A DNA stretch of 23,587 nt from Rozella allomycis CSF55 (Eukaryota > Rozellomycota), in assembly GCA_000442015.1 (NCBI GenBank), contig KE561060.1, forward strand, positions 1 through 23,587. The letters are read 5' to 3'. Position numbers and translations under genes: made by a program. Positions 9,201 to 18,987 of the stretch are shown in pieces; within the stretch, counting starts at the first letter, position 1, and each line of letters starts with the position of its first letter. Under the pieces are notes generated by a model. That model searched no databases. It saw only the letters and a program-made list of their open reading frames with translations, and was not told the origin of the DNA.

Positions 9201-12016
9201 ATCTTCCCCATACTGGAATTGGATAATCTCCCCAAGTGAATTTCTAACAGTGCCATCATACTTTATCATCACATCTTCCAACGCTTTAACCAACTTTCTC
9301 TGAATATACCCAGTCTCTGCTGTCTTCACAGCTGTATCAATCAACCCTTCTCTACCTCCCATCGCATGGAAAAAGAACTCTTGTGGTGTCAACCCTCGCA
9401 AATACGAATTCTCAACAAACCCTCTACTCTCAGGGCCATAATCATCCTTTTAAAACAATTTCATTTAAATTACTTTGGTGAAATGTGGTAATGTTCTGTA
9501 TCTAAATCCAAATGGTATTCTCTTCCCTTCAACGTTCTGCTGTCCAACACACGCTGTCATTTGAGAGATATTAATATAAGACCCCTTAGATCCAGCAACT
9601 ACCATTTGCTTCACATTGTTTTGCTCTTTCAAACTACTCTGCGCACTCTTTCCAGCTGAATCTCTCGCTTTATTCAATGATTTATTCACTTTGCTTTCAA
9701 ATGTTTCTCTTAAAGTCATTCCAGGCTCACAACTCAACATCCCCTTTTGGGCCATTTGAATAGTCTTCTTCACTTCTTCCTTTGCCACTGCAATCGTTTC
9801 ATTAATATTCTTCATTGTTTGTCTATCAGCAATCGTATCGCCTATCCCAATACTAAACCCATTAATCAACAACCAATTATTCACAACTGTTTGAACTCCA
9901 TTAAAAAACTTTCTTGTCACATCTGGCCCATGCTCATTAAATATTACATGAATCAACCCTCCAGCGGCAGGTCCAACAGTCTTCTTACATACAATACCTA
10001 CTCTATTGAATTGTTTATTATTACCCATCAATAATTCACCATTCTCAATCAACACTTTGGTATCACCAGGTGATATATCGCCAATCTCATTATCAGGATG
10101 CGTTGAATGAAACGTAACACAATTCACTCCACTAGGAATCAACATTGAAAATATTTGCTTTCCACTCCACAATGGAACTGGCTTGACAATACACGGCTTC
10201 GGTAATCTTCCATCCCATTCAGGCATCCACATCACCAAATTCATAACCATGGCTCTCGTCAAGAAACACTCTCTTCTCGTAAACTTTCTCACTCCACACA
10301 GAGTATCCTGAACAATACCCATACATGGCTTATTAGACTGAGGTGACACTATCTGTGTTGGCACAAGCGCCAACTCTATCAACTCTGCTTTCGCTTCAAC
10401 TGACTGTGGAATATGCAAGTTCATTTCATCTCCATCAAAATCAGCATTGTATGGCGTTGTTACACTCAAATTCAATCTAAACGTAGAATATGGCATCACT
10501 CGGATTCTATGCCCCATCATTGACATTTTATGAAGCGATGGCTGTCGATTAAACAATACAACATCGCCATCATTAATATGTCGCTCAACTATATACCCCG
10601 GTTGCAACACTACATCTGTCTTAAATCGCAAATCTATTCTATTCCCATCATCTCTAACAACATATCTTGCTCCAGGATGCTCACTAGGCCCATTATTAAC
10701 CAACTTTTGCAAATGCTCAATGTTAAATGCAGTAACCAACTCTGGATACGTTAATGTTTTAGCAATTGTTCTTGGAACTCCAACTTCATCCAGTGACAGA
10801 TTGGGATCAGGCGTAATAACTGTTCTAGCTGAAAAATCTACTCTTTTGCCCATCAAATTGCCTCTCAATCTACCTTCCTTTCCCTTCAATCTGGCACTAA
10901 TAGACTTCAATGGTCTTCCACTCTTCTGGATAGCCTTAGGTAGCCCCGGTATACTATTCTCCATATACGTTGCAACATGAAATTGTAACAATTGTTCATA
11001 TTCAGATATAACATGGCCAGGCGCTCCTTCCATCTCACACTTCTTCAAATGCATATTCGCTTTTATTATATCAGCCAATTTATGCGTCAAATCATCTTCT
11101 CCTCTAGATGATGCATCCATTTGAATAGAAGGTCTCACTTGTGGCGGTGGCACTGGCAAACACGTCAAAATTAACCAATCTGGTTTTGCGAATTCAGGAT
11201 TCAATCCCATAGCCAAACAATCTTCATCAGATATCTTTTTCAATATTTGATACGCATAAGATGCATTTACAAACCTTTCATCATCATATATTATAATTCT
11301 TACACTTTCCCTTCATTCCCTGTCTCTTCTCCACTGCCTTGCTTAAACTGTGCTACAATCTTCACTCCCTCAAATCTAAACGTTGGTTGTCTAGATCCAC
11401 ATCCCAACTTTTTTCTCCCTTCAACAGGCTCTTTCTCTTCTTCTTCATCATCCAACGAACTTTCACATTGAAGCTTCCCCTTGCATTGATTCCACACAGT
11501 TTGGAATCTATATCTAGCTTCTTTTCCACTCTTAGCAGGCTTCAACCAACTTTCATTCTCATTCACTTAATTAATTCATCTTACTGGCAACACTTTCAAC
11601 CTAGAACAACTGAAACACACACATTCCAATATCTTCTTAACCTTTCCTCAAAACAGCATCGTCTTCTTACCTGTTTAATAAACCCAATATGAAACATCGG
11701 TCTAACCAATTGTATATCTCCAAAATGTCCCTGACAATTAGTCATCCCTTCACCACACGTAGCACAAACATAATGTCTGTCAACAGTCCCTATCTTCTAC
11801 CACTTCTATACTTACCAAGTCGAAGGTCAAGTAACCCTCCTTTTTTAGGAACTCCATTTTCATATGTTTCAGGATGCTCAATCGTCGCTACACTCATGCC
11901 ACGCTTACTTTATCCAAATCAACTAAAAATACCGTTTCATCAGGTGACATGACACCAAATTGCACCCTATTCACTTTTTTCAAAGGAGCAGAAGACGCAG
12001 GAAACGGTAAATTCAT
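6217..12016 (-). CDS. RPB1: RNA polymerase II largest subunit RPB1, 8 exons
   Basis: The catalytic subunit of RNA polymerase II. Exons on the minus strand: 12016-11933, 11903-11816, 11789-11671, 11641-11585, 11557-11304, 11274-9474, 9446-7821, 7794-6217. The seven introns are 26-29 nt, and the exons sum to 5607 nt (1868 residues). Visible landmarks: the N-terminal zinc site C66, C69, C76, H79; a second cysteine set C106, C109, C141, C169; [23 protein letters not shown] with the Mg-binding aspartates D479, D481 and D483; bridge helix ([17 protein letters not shown]); trigger loop ([20 protein letters not shown]); and a C-terminal heptad domain from about residue 1535. The ATG at 12016 begins [21 protein letters not shown], matching the family's start. 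It is divergent from the Zn2Cys6 gene. The CTD is unusual (see the repeat entry). Identity is certain; exon 1-5 joins are by homology. Confidence 0.97.
6406..6801 (-). repeat. RPB1 CTD core: 15 YSPTSP[KQ] heptads with YSPGSGG interruptions
   Basis: Residues 1675-1806 are uninterrupted heptads: 15 YSPTSPK/Q units, two YSPGSGG, one YTPGSGG and a final YSPGSPK. Three more YSPTSP units lie just upstream. Position 7 is K or Q in all 15 core units, and only one YSPTSPS occurs in the whole tail. GSGG units recur at 35- and 42-residue spacing, so the DNA has both a 21-bp unit and a 105/126-bp higher-order period. Flanking parts are degenerate ([19 protein letters not shown]; distal acidic YSPD). Confidence 0.95.
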
Positions 12017-12232
12017 TTCTACTCTTCAAAACATTCGTTACTCTTTACCCCTTATTACTAGGGTTTTACGAAAATTACGAGATCTTATCCAAATGCCTTT
12101 TTCACCAATTATCATCCATTACATCTCATAAACACATTCTACACTTTTTTCTCTTTACAATCCACACCATTTCCCATTCTACAAAAAAGGAATAGTCATG
12201 TCTCCCCAAGCCACCGTGTCTGGGTTTCACAA
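12017..12232. promoter_or_regulatory. 216-bp divergent promoter region between RPB1 and the Zn2Cys6 gene
   Basis: The two start codons face away from each other across 216 bp, so both promoters must lie here or overlap the 5' ends. The region is pyrimidine-rich on the plus strand. No clear TATA box is seen on either side. Confidence 0.6.
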
Positions 12233-13324
12233 ATGACCGAACAAAACCCAGCGCTTATTGCTGCTGACCAATGCGACCCAAAAACAAAGCCAAAACGCAA
12301 ACAGGTGCGGAATGCATGCGGTACCTTTTCACACCTCGTCTCACCTAGTCAACTGCCAAAAAGCATGCAAGAAATGCGACGACGGGAGACCTTGCAATCG
12401 CTGCATAAAATATGGAATAGAACACTCTTGCGTCGATTCCCAAAGGAAACCCAGAAAAAGGACAAAACGCGGGCCATATAGCGCTAATAAGAACACGGAG
12501 AAACAAGATTTTGCTGGTAAAAATGTTTTTAATGGATTATAGATTTTTATCCCTCGGTTGATCCGTCTTTGCTATACTCTACAGAGACTCTCGGTGAGTC
12601 ACTTATACCACAGATAGATATGTCCATTTATCAAGTAAATTGATTTGGCATTTTATATAGCAACCTAACAGGCAGCTCGAAATTAAAAGAGCCACTTCTG
12701 TGCCACCTGAATCAATGATAAATAGCTACCAAATGCCTTTGCAACAAGACTTGTCCCTTGCATATCCTGCTCAACAGACTCCAGCACTACGGCTATGCAA
12801 TCCTTATACTCGATTCCCCATGCCTCGATCTGTTTCAGTTGCTTCTACTCCCAATACACCAGTCGTCGCTATTATACCAGTTCCAGTCGACTCAAACGGT
12901 GTTCCAGTCATGCAAGAACAAAGCGCTTATCCATGCTTCTACGTGCCCGAAGAGCAAGTTTGTAACATTCATTAATTACTTTAAATTAGCACAGTCGTTA
13001 TCATGGCAAGATATTTGCAAACGAGGGTTTCAAGAGAACTTTAACGATGCTTTTTGTGGATTATCTCGAAATAATTCAACCGAATTAGTTTTTGATTTAC
13101 AGAATTCTTCAAGTTTACCTGAAAGGCAGGCAACCCCCGGTATTGCCCTTTCGTCTAAACTGAATGTTTTGAGTCAGCTTTGCACAGTCGCTTTGAATCA
13201 GTACGATGGAAGCAGTCAGCCCAACTCCAAACCACAGTCGGAAATCGGTTCTGACAAAGACAAAGACAATGACCCGGACGCTACAGAGGTGGAAGATTCC
13301 AAGGTCGAGTCGACGCTATCGTAG
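12233..13324 (+). CDS. Zn2Cys6 fungal-type transcription factor, 6 exons
   Basis: A DNA-binding regulator. Exons 12233-12320, 12349-12516, 12543-12593, 12618-12634, 12661-12961, 12990-13324; introns 28, 26, 24, 26 and 28 nt; 960 nt, 319 residues. Splicing at 12321-12348 restores the binuclear zinc cluster C29-x2-C32-x6-C39-x5-C45-x2-C48-x8-C57 (ACVNCQKACKKCDDGRPCNR), followed by a basic linker RKPRKRTKRGPYS. This matches a GAL4-type subfamily with an NCQKACKKCDD core and a KRGPY linker known across fungi. The middle is Pro/Gln/Val-rich and the C-terminus is acidic and Ser-rich, so a disordered activation region is likely. No fungal_trans middle-homology domain is visible, and the protein is short for the class. 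Target genes are unknown. Exon 4 is only 17 nt. AATAAA follows the stop by about 10 bases. Confidence 0.85.
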
Positions 13325-13568
13325 ATTCGAAGAAATAAAACTTATTTATTTTGATTATGAATTTTTTTTAGAATAATGAAAAAAAAATTATTTAGTATGA
13401 ATTATCATTTATCTTTATTTATGGTTTTGACGATGAGGTACTAAAATTTATACTGAGTCTGTATTGATTCAAGTGCAAAGGCTTTCCTTAGTGTTCAAAT
13501 ATAATTTTACATTGGAATGCCGTTCACAATTGAATCGTCGGGACATTACTGCATTTTGGATTTTTCCG
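13325..13568. other. intergenic, poly(A) signal and SPCA promoter
   Basis: AATAAA at about 13335 serves the upstream gene. The rest is AT-rich with A- and T-runs. The SPCA frame is open upstream to 13464, but no in-frame ATG precedes 13569. Confidence 0.5.
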
Positions 13569-16458
13569 ATGTTCAATGTGACGAATTCTGACGTGAATGT
13601 CGTCTTTTCTTACTTTGGTTCTTCCCCAACAACAGGTTTAACAAATGAACAAGTAGATCAGAGACTGAAAGAATCAGGATACAACGAATTTAACGAAGAC
13701 AAAACAGAGACAATTTTATCTAGAATATTAGATCAACTAAAGAATCCTTTAGTACTTTTGTTACTTGGTTCCGCAATCATATCTGTTTTTATAGGAGAGT
13801 ATGAAAATGCGTTTAGCATTATTGCTGTAAGAAAATGCAATGAATGTAGTGTTAGGCTGTCACTATTGTGTCTGCAGTTGCTATAATTCAGGAATACAGA
13901 TCAGAAAAAAGCTTAAATTCATTGAAAAAACTGGTACCACATGAGTGCACAGTTATACGTGAAGGGAGAATGTGTCACATCAATTCTACATTTTTNCATG
14001 AATGTAGTGTTAGGCTGTCACTATTGTGTCTGCGGTTGCTATAATTCAGGAATATAGATCAGAAAAAAGCTTAAATTCATTGAAAAAACTGGTGCCACAT
14101 GAATGCACAGTTATACGTGAAGGGAGAATGTGTCACATCAATTCTACATTTTTGGTAGTTGGCGATATTGTGTTGCTAGCTCTTGGTGATCGAGTTCCAG
14201 CGGACCTGAGACTGATAGAAGTAATTTTCACAATAATTGTTTAGGAGGCGGTAGATTTGGAAATCGATGAAAGTATGTTGACAGGTGAAAATAAACCACG
14301 AAGAAAGTCGGTTGAAGATAAAGAAAGAAATACGGCGTTTATGGGTACATTGATTAGGCATGGGCATGGAATGGGAATTGTTATTGCCACTGCTGTTGAT
14401 ACGGAGTTTGGAAAAGTTTTTCAAATGTAAAAAGACAATTTGATGATTAAAGGATGCGAGACACTGAGGATGCAAAGACTCCTTTGCAAATGAAAATGGA
14501 TTTTCTTGGAAGGCAATTGTCACTGATTTCTTTTGGTATTATCGCACTTATTTTAGTTATTGGTTTGATTCAAAAGAGGCCATGGCTGGAAATGTTTACT
14601 GTAGCTGTTAGTTTAGCAGTTGCAGCCATACCCGAAGGGCTACCTATTGTAGTCACTGTTACTTTGGCACTTGGTGTAATTAGAATGGCAAAGAAGAATG
14701 TTATTGTGAAAAAGATGCTATGTTGGAATCGCTTGGTTGCATTGATACGTTATGTCTTGATAAAGTAAAATGTTATTTTTTTAAAGAGAGACTGGGACTA
14801 TTACGTTGAATAAAATGACTGCGACTAAAATATTCCTACCTTCAAACAAGTCGGTCATCAATGCCGAAGATACCAAACTTGACGAATCGACTAGAAGACT
14901 TTTATTAATAGCTAATTTATGCAACAATGCCTATTTTGTCAAAGATGAAGTTTTGGGAAACGCAACAGAATCAGCGCTTCTTCGATTGTGTTTACAAGTT
15001 GGATTAGAAGATGAAAGAATAAATTATGATAAAGTTGATGAGATTCCATTTTCCTCTGAAACAAAATTTATGGCTGTTAAATGTGCTCATAAAATATCTA
15101 AAGAAGAAATGTATTATGTTAAAGGTTCATTTGCTACAATTATTCAACGATGTCCTCATTTAGATGAAGATATGAAAAAGGAATATTATTTTCAATATCA
15201 AATTCTTTGTTCTCAAGGTCTGAGAGTTTTAGCTTTTGGATTTGGACCATCAATAAACTTTTTGGAATTTTCGGGATTTATTGCTTCACTTGACCCACCA
15301 AGACCAAATGCAGCTAAAACAATTAATAAACTTCAAAAGATTGGAGTTAGAGTAGTTATGATTACTGGTGATTCTAAAGAAACTGCAGAAAGTATTGCCA
15401 GATCTGTTGGGATTCAATTCAGCGGATTAAATTGTTCAGTATCTGGATCAGAGTTGGAAGCGATGCCAGAGCACATGTTGGTCAATCAAGCTCCACATAT
15501 TTCAGTCATTTATAGAGCTACACCAAAAAATAAAATGGAGTTCATTAAAGCGTTGCAGTCTAAAGGACATGTGGTTGGAATGTCTGGAGATGGCGTCAAC
15601 GATAGTAAACTTTGCACTTACAACTAATAAGGTCCTGCATTAAAAGTAGCAGACATTGGAATATCGATGGGTGAAAGTGGAACGGATGTGTCTCGTGAAG
15701 CAGCTAAAATTATTCTAGTGAAAGATGATTTAAGTTGCTTTCTGGATGGGATTGAAGAAGGGAAATCTATTTATCACAACGTTAGAGGATTTTTAAGATT
15801 CCAATTAAGTACTAGCATTGCTGCATTAATGTTAATTTCTGTTTCTACGTTGTTTGGCTTCCCAAGTCCATTAAATGCCACTCAAATCTTATGGATAAAT
15901 ATTATAATGGATGGACCACCCGCGCAGAGTCTTGGTGTAGAGCCTGTTGATCCTCAAGTATTCAAAGAACCCCCAAGAAATAGAGATGCTGCAATTTTGA
16001 CTTTTGCTTTGCTAAAAAGAATATTCTTATCTTCTTTTATCATTTTACTTGGCTCTTTATTTATTTTCATATCCGAATTGAAAGATGGAAAGGTACCTTC
16101 ATCCCTTTGTTTAAATAAATAGGTCACTTCTAGAGACACAACAATGACTTTTACTACTTTTGTCATGTTTGGAATGTTCAACGTAATTTCCTGTAGATCA
16201 GAAACTAAATCAATCACTAAACTTGGCATTTTTACAAACATTCCCCTTTTGCTCTCTATTGTTGGTTCCTTGTTGGCCCAGCTCGTTGTTATCTACGTCC
16301 CTTTCTTTCAAAGAATATTCTTAACAGAACCAATTTACATATGGGACATTTTGAAAATCGTGTTCTTATCGTCTTCTTTACTACTTATTGAAGAATTCAT
16401 TAAAGCTATTAGAAGATCTAGAAGTAACCAGAATTACGTGTTAATCAGCCCTATATAA
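13569..16458 (+). CDS. PMR1: SPCA/PMR1-type Golgi Ca2+/Mn2+ P-type ATPase, 7 exons
   Basis: A P2A ATPase that pumps Ca2+ and Mn2+ into the Golgi lumen. Exons 13569-13826, 14014-14220, 14248-14426, 14453-14764, 14791-15604, 15632-16092, 16123-16458; introns 26-30 nt (the first is 13827-13855). Motifs: N-terminal cation-ATPase segment ([11 protein letters not shown]), QEYRSEKSL typical of SPCA, LTGE, TM4 PEGLP, phosphorylation site DKTGT (Asp about 318), MITGDS, SGDGVND, and TM6 [18 protein letters not shown]. Exons sum to 2567 nt; one base is missing near 14718 (between VKKM and LESLGC), which would give 855 residues. This may be a sequencing error or a real null allele. A 156-bp assembly duplication around the N at 13996 repeats the start of exon 2. 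Length is slightly below the usual 900-950. Product confident, integrity uncertain. Confidence 0.93.
13840..14153 (+). repeat. 156-bp duplication across an N inside SPCA
   Basis: 13840-13995 and 13998-14153 match except at four positions, all third-codon synonymous changes in the SPCA frame (Ala, Tyr, Val, Glu codons). The copy includes the end of intron 1. The N at 13996 joins two overlapping contigs from different alleles or recent paralogs. Only one copy belongs in the gene. Confidence 0.9.
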
Positions 16459-16764
16459 ATAAATTATAAATTGTTTTTAGATTATTACAAGGTTTACTAA
16501 TTACCCTTACAGATAAGAGATAATCATAAATTGATGCCAACGCCTTGGTAATTAGCTATATTATCAGACCTAATCTATTGCCTATTTAAATGGTGAAATC
16601 AACCTGACCTAGATTGCGCTCTTTCAAAATTTTGCGACAGCGGCAATTCGCGTAACGTCTCCTCGGGCCTCCTCCTGGCTGAATTAAAACGTATTTACTC
16701 AGAAACGACCTATATAAAGGGGGATATTAAGTTCAATTTTTGTTCAGTACAAATGCTCTGCTAA
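16459..16764. other. intergenic with an orphan TATA-like element
   Basis: After the SPCA stop an AATAAA overlaps the stop region. TATATAAAGGGGG at 16711-16723 is a strong TATA-like sequence about 40 bases before an ATG that is closed at once. The segment TTTTGCGACAGCGGCAATTC (from about 16630) with following GCGTAACG resembles the putative element end at 4987-5023. Confidence 0.4.
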
Positions 16765-17371
16765 TTAATTGATGATTGTGACATTAGTAATGAAGGATCT
16801 GAAAGAAATATTGTTTATTTTGGCGAAGAGCTACTACACGAATGTCAATATTTCTACCGCGAAACCCCACCTCATACTCTATTCCCGGGGTCAGAGCTAA
16901 GCGAGGACGTTCATTTTGCTGGTTTATTGGCTAGTGCTTTTTAAAGACCATTTCCTGATATCTTGCCGGCTATATCTAATGCATTAATCGATTTATTCTT
17001 TATGTCTTTGGCAATTAAACCTAGGCTGTCACAAACCCGCAAGGCTCCCGGTCTACCATTTATCAATTATTTCGCGCTTTGGCTACTGCAAATATAATAT
17101 GTCATATGATACTAACTTGCTTGATTGCGATCGCTATTCAAATACAATTGGCAACAAAGTCCAATTTCTTATGTTATAAATGGCAGCCATCAACATCAGT
17201 GGAAAGCAGTCATTTATCTTGAACGACATCAAAAGAGAAATTAGAAATGGGGAAATGTCACTCATATTTTGAACATTAAGATATCGAATCAACCAGATAG
17301 TGACACCGGAGGTCGTGTCCGACAAAGAATTTTCAGCATTGTCGTACCTAGCCCATGGGGGACACCTGTAG
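16765..17371 (+). pseudogene. decayed, unrecognised coding region
   Basis: Frame 1 from 16765 has clear coding character (ERNIVYFGEELLHECQYFYR, LFPGSELSEDVHFAGLLASA). It meets TAA at 16942-16944 and continues in the same frame (FPDILPAISNALIDLFFMSL). After a slip near 17070 the neighbouring frame carries on (FGYCKYNMSYDTNLLDCDRY). It has TAA before MAAINISGKQSFILNDIKRE (17180), TGA at 17270 and TAG-TAA at 17369. Three in-frame stops and one slip over about 200 codons suggest a relic, perhaps of a mobile element. No 25-30-nt intron was found that removes the first stop. Family unknown. Confidence 0.45.
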
Positions 17372-17393
17372 TAAGGTCGGATATCAAACNTAT

Positions 17394-17510
17394 AATTCAT
17401 TGTTCCAAAGCTATTACAGGGATTTGTCTCTTTTTGACCGGCTTGAAATAGCAGAGGGAATAGTGGACAAAATGGAGAGACATAACTTTGGGTATATTCC
17501 GAAACGATAA
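17394..17510 (+). pseudogene. ORF fragment after the N at 17390, possibly same relic
   Basis: A 38-codon frame open from the N, ending TAA at 17508-17510, with SLFQSYYRDLSLFDRLEIAE and VDKMERHNFGYIPKR. The composition is coding-like. It follows the decayed region at 16765-17371 across a gap and could be its C-terminus. Not recognised. Confidence 0.3.
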
Positions 17511-18122
17511 ACACAAAAGGCCCCATATCAGTACTGTTTGAATATTGCAGAAATTAAATTGGTTACCACCAAAGCGGAGCACTTAAAATTTTCGTTGGCT
17601 GAAAGTTAAAATATTAAAGGCAAAAAACAATCTCTCGATAAACAGGAATAAAGTTTATAATTCTTGAAAGCTTTACATTGGGCTGATGATGGTGGCTGAC
17701 AGTGAAATGAAATGAAATGAAATGAAATGAATGAAATGAAATGAAATGAATGAAATGAAATGAAATGAAATGAAAATTTATTTACGAGAGGGTTCCGGTC
17801 GCATCAACCANCACACATTATTATATCCATTAACATTTAGCTTATACATAATAATCAAGTAATCATCCAGTTTGATGCTTGGCTGCACATTATTATCATA
17901 TACATACTATAAAGAATGANATTAATTAAGATGCAGTATTTTTAAAAAAAACCATTGTGCTCTTTTGACTGTTTATCCCTTAATCGCTTTTTCCCACAAA
18001 TATTCCCACACCACAATGTTTGTTTCAAATAATTCTTCACCTCGTTATATTTAATCACTAATTAGTCATACACATTCCAAAATAATCATCGGTTTAGATG
18101 AACCTCTCTTTTCTTGTAAAAN
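17511..18122. other. gene-free repeat-rich stretch
   Basis: Holds the AAATG microsatellite and Ns at 17811, 17920 and 18122. A TATATCC...ATAATAATCAAGT block at about 17820-17860 is related to one at 18818-18850. No gene seen. Confidence 0.5.
17703..17776. repeat. (AAATG)n microsatellite with AATG slips
   Basis: About 74 bases of TGAAA units with two single-base-short units that shift the phase. It is a simple pentanucleotide array, not coding. Confidence 0.95.
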
Positions 18123-18290
18123 TTTTTTAAATTTTAGTTAAGCGCAAGTATGGAGTACCGATGCCTCTCAAGGCAATTGCAAAATCATATCATGATTACC
18201 ATCTGGTATGTATATTATAGTATTAGTTTTATCTATGCGAGAAATTCGAACACAATTCAGTTTCTTAATACGAGCGAAGCGAGTACAACC
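18123..18290 (-). repeat. dispersed repeat B, inverted copy
   Basis: The reverse complement begins GGTTGTACTCGCTTCGCTCG, continues through GAATTGTGTTCGAATTTCTC and GCATAGATAAAACT, and ends CATACTTGCGCTTAACTAAA. The same order of blocks occurs on the plus strand at 18988-19153, 19786-19900 and 20508-20700. Confidence 0.8.
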
Positions 18291-18326
18291 GCTAGTNCAT
18301 TATTATCCCATCTATACTACAAGCTT

Positions 18327-18519
18327 GGTACTTTACTTCCGGGATAATTAAGATAATCAACATTTTCATGAATGGAACTATCGAAACAGATAGGAAATTT
18401 CATTATCTTAAAACGCCTNAATTATGATTATATATATGTACAAAAAATGGTACTTATCTCCGGGATAAACTTCATTTTCAGGAATGGAACTATCGAAACA
18501 GATAGGAAATTTCATTATC
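18327..18519. repeat. 70-80 bp repeat on both sides of an N
   Basis: GGTACTT..TCCGGGATAA...GGAACTATCGAAACAGATAG occurs at 18327-18408 and again at 18449-18519, between Ns at 18419 and 18520. This looks like two copies or alleles joined by scaffolding. Confidence 0.8.
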
Positions 18520-18587
18520 NAATAAAGTTTTTCTGTGCATGATTTTTTTGTTGATTAAGCGGTACGATTTTGTGGCTTGTCGCAAAA

Positions 18588-18753
18588 ATGAGTTTGAACG
18601 AGTTTGCAGAGAACGATGACTTTATAGCTTTTGACTTTGAAGAAGAAGAAGACCCAGAAACTACTGTGAATTCAAAAAAGCGGAAAAGAGAAGATTTGAG
18701 GGATTCTAACATTGGCACTGTTAGTCTTTTGAAGGACTCTCCTTGGTGGACAG
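18588..18753 (+). CDS. N-terminal fragment, possibly Trf4/PAPD5-type poly(A) polymerase
   Basis: ATG at 18588 opens MSLNEFAENDDFIAFDFEEE, then a KKRKRED nuclear-localisation-like stretch and SLLKDSPWWT, and is cut by the N at 18754. The order (acidic DFIxF patch, basic patch, then PWW) resembles the start of Trf4/Cid14/PAPD5-type non-canonical poly(A) polymerases, which tag nuclear RNAs for exosome decay. The catalytic domain is absent from the window, so the identification rests on a short low-complexity N-terminus and memory of the family. What follows the N is repeat sequence, not the rest of the gene. Confidence 0.4.
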
Positions 18754-18987
18754 NGCAAATAATCACATATAATAATCGGGTCTCCATTCCGTATGAGACT
18801 TGCCATACACATTGTTATATCCACATGAACACCCATATAATAATCAAGTGATCACTCNCGGAGTTTTATAATCGACCTTACTACAGGTGTCCCGCCCATG
18901 GGCTAGGTAGGACATAAATAATCATTATTCACAAAATATAGAATTGAATGATATTAAAGTCATATTTTTTATATATCAACTCTTTTT

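Larger units (their letters stand above)
17345..18910. repeat. 36-bp inverted repeat pair
   Basis: TACCTAGCCCATGGGG plus GACACCTGTAGTAAGGTCG (17345-17379) recurs as its reverse complement at about 18872-18910 with a small indel. The arms are 1.5 kb apart and the first lies at the end of the decayed region. Both are next to Ns, so orientation may reflect scaffolding. Confidence 0.7.

Noticed and set aside
8881-9303. Plus-strand 140-codon frame antisense to RPB1
   Set aside because: It lies wholly inside a conserved RPB1 exon and has no recognisable domain; third-position bias of RPB1 explains it.
11339-11692. Plus-strand 117-codon frame
   Set aside because: It overlaps five-prime exons and introns of RPB1 on the other strand, which are fixed by homology.
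17134-17526. 130-codon minus-strand frame across an N
   Set aside because: The plus strand shows better coding character over the same bases, and the frame depends on the arbitrary single N at 17390.
17703-17776. Telomeric or centromeric array
   Set aside because: It is a 74-bp AAATG-type microsatellite inside a scaffold, not a telomere-like G-rich repeat.
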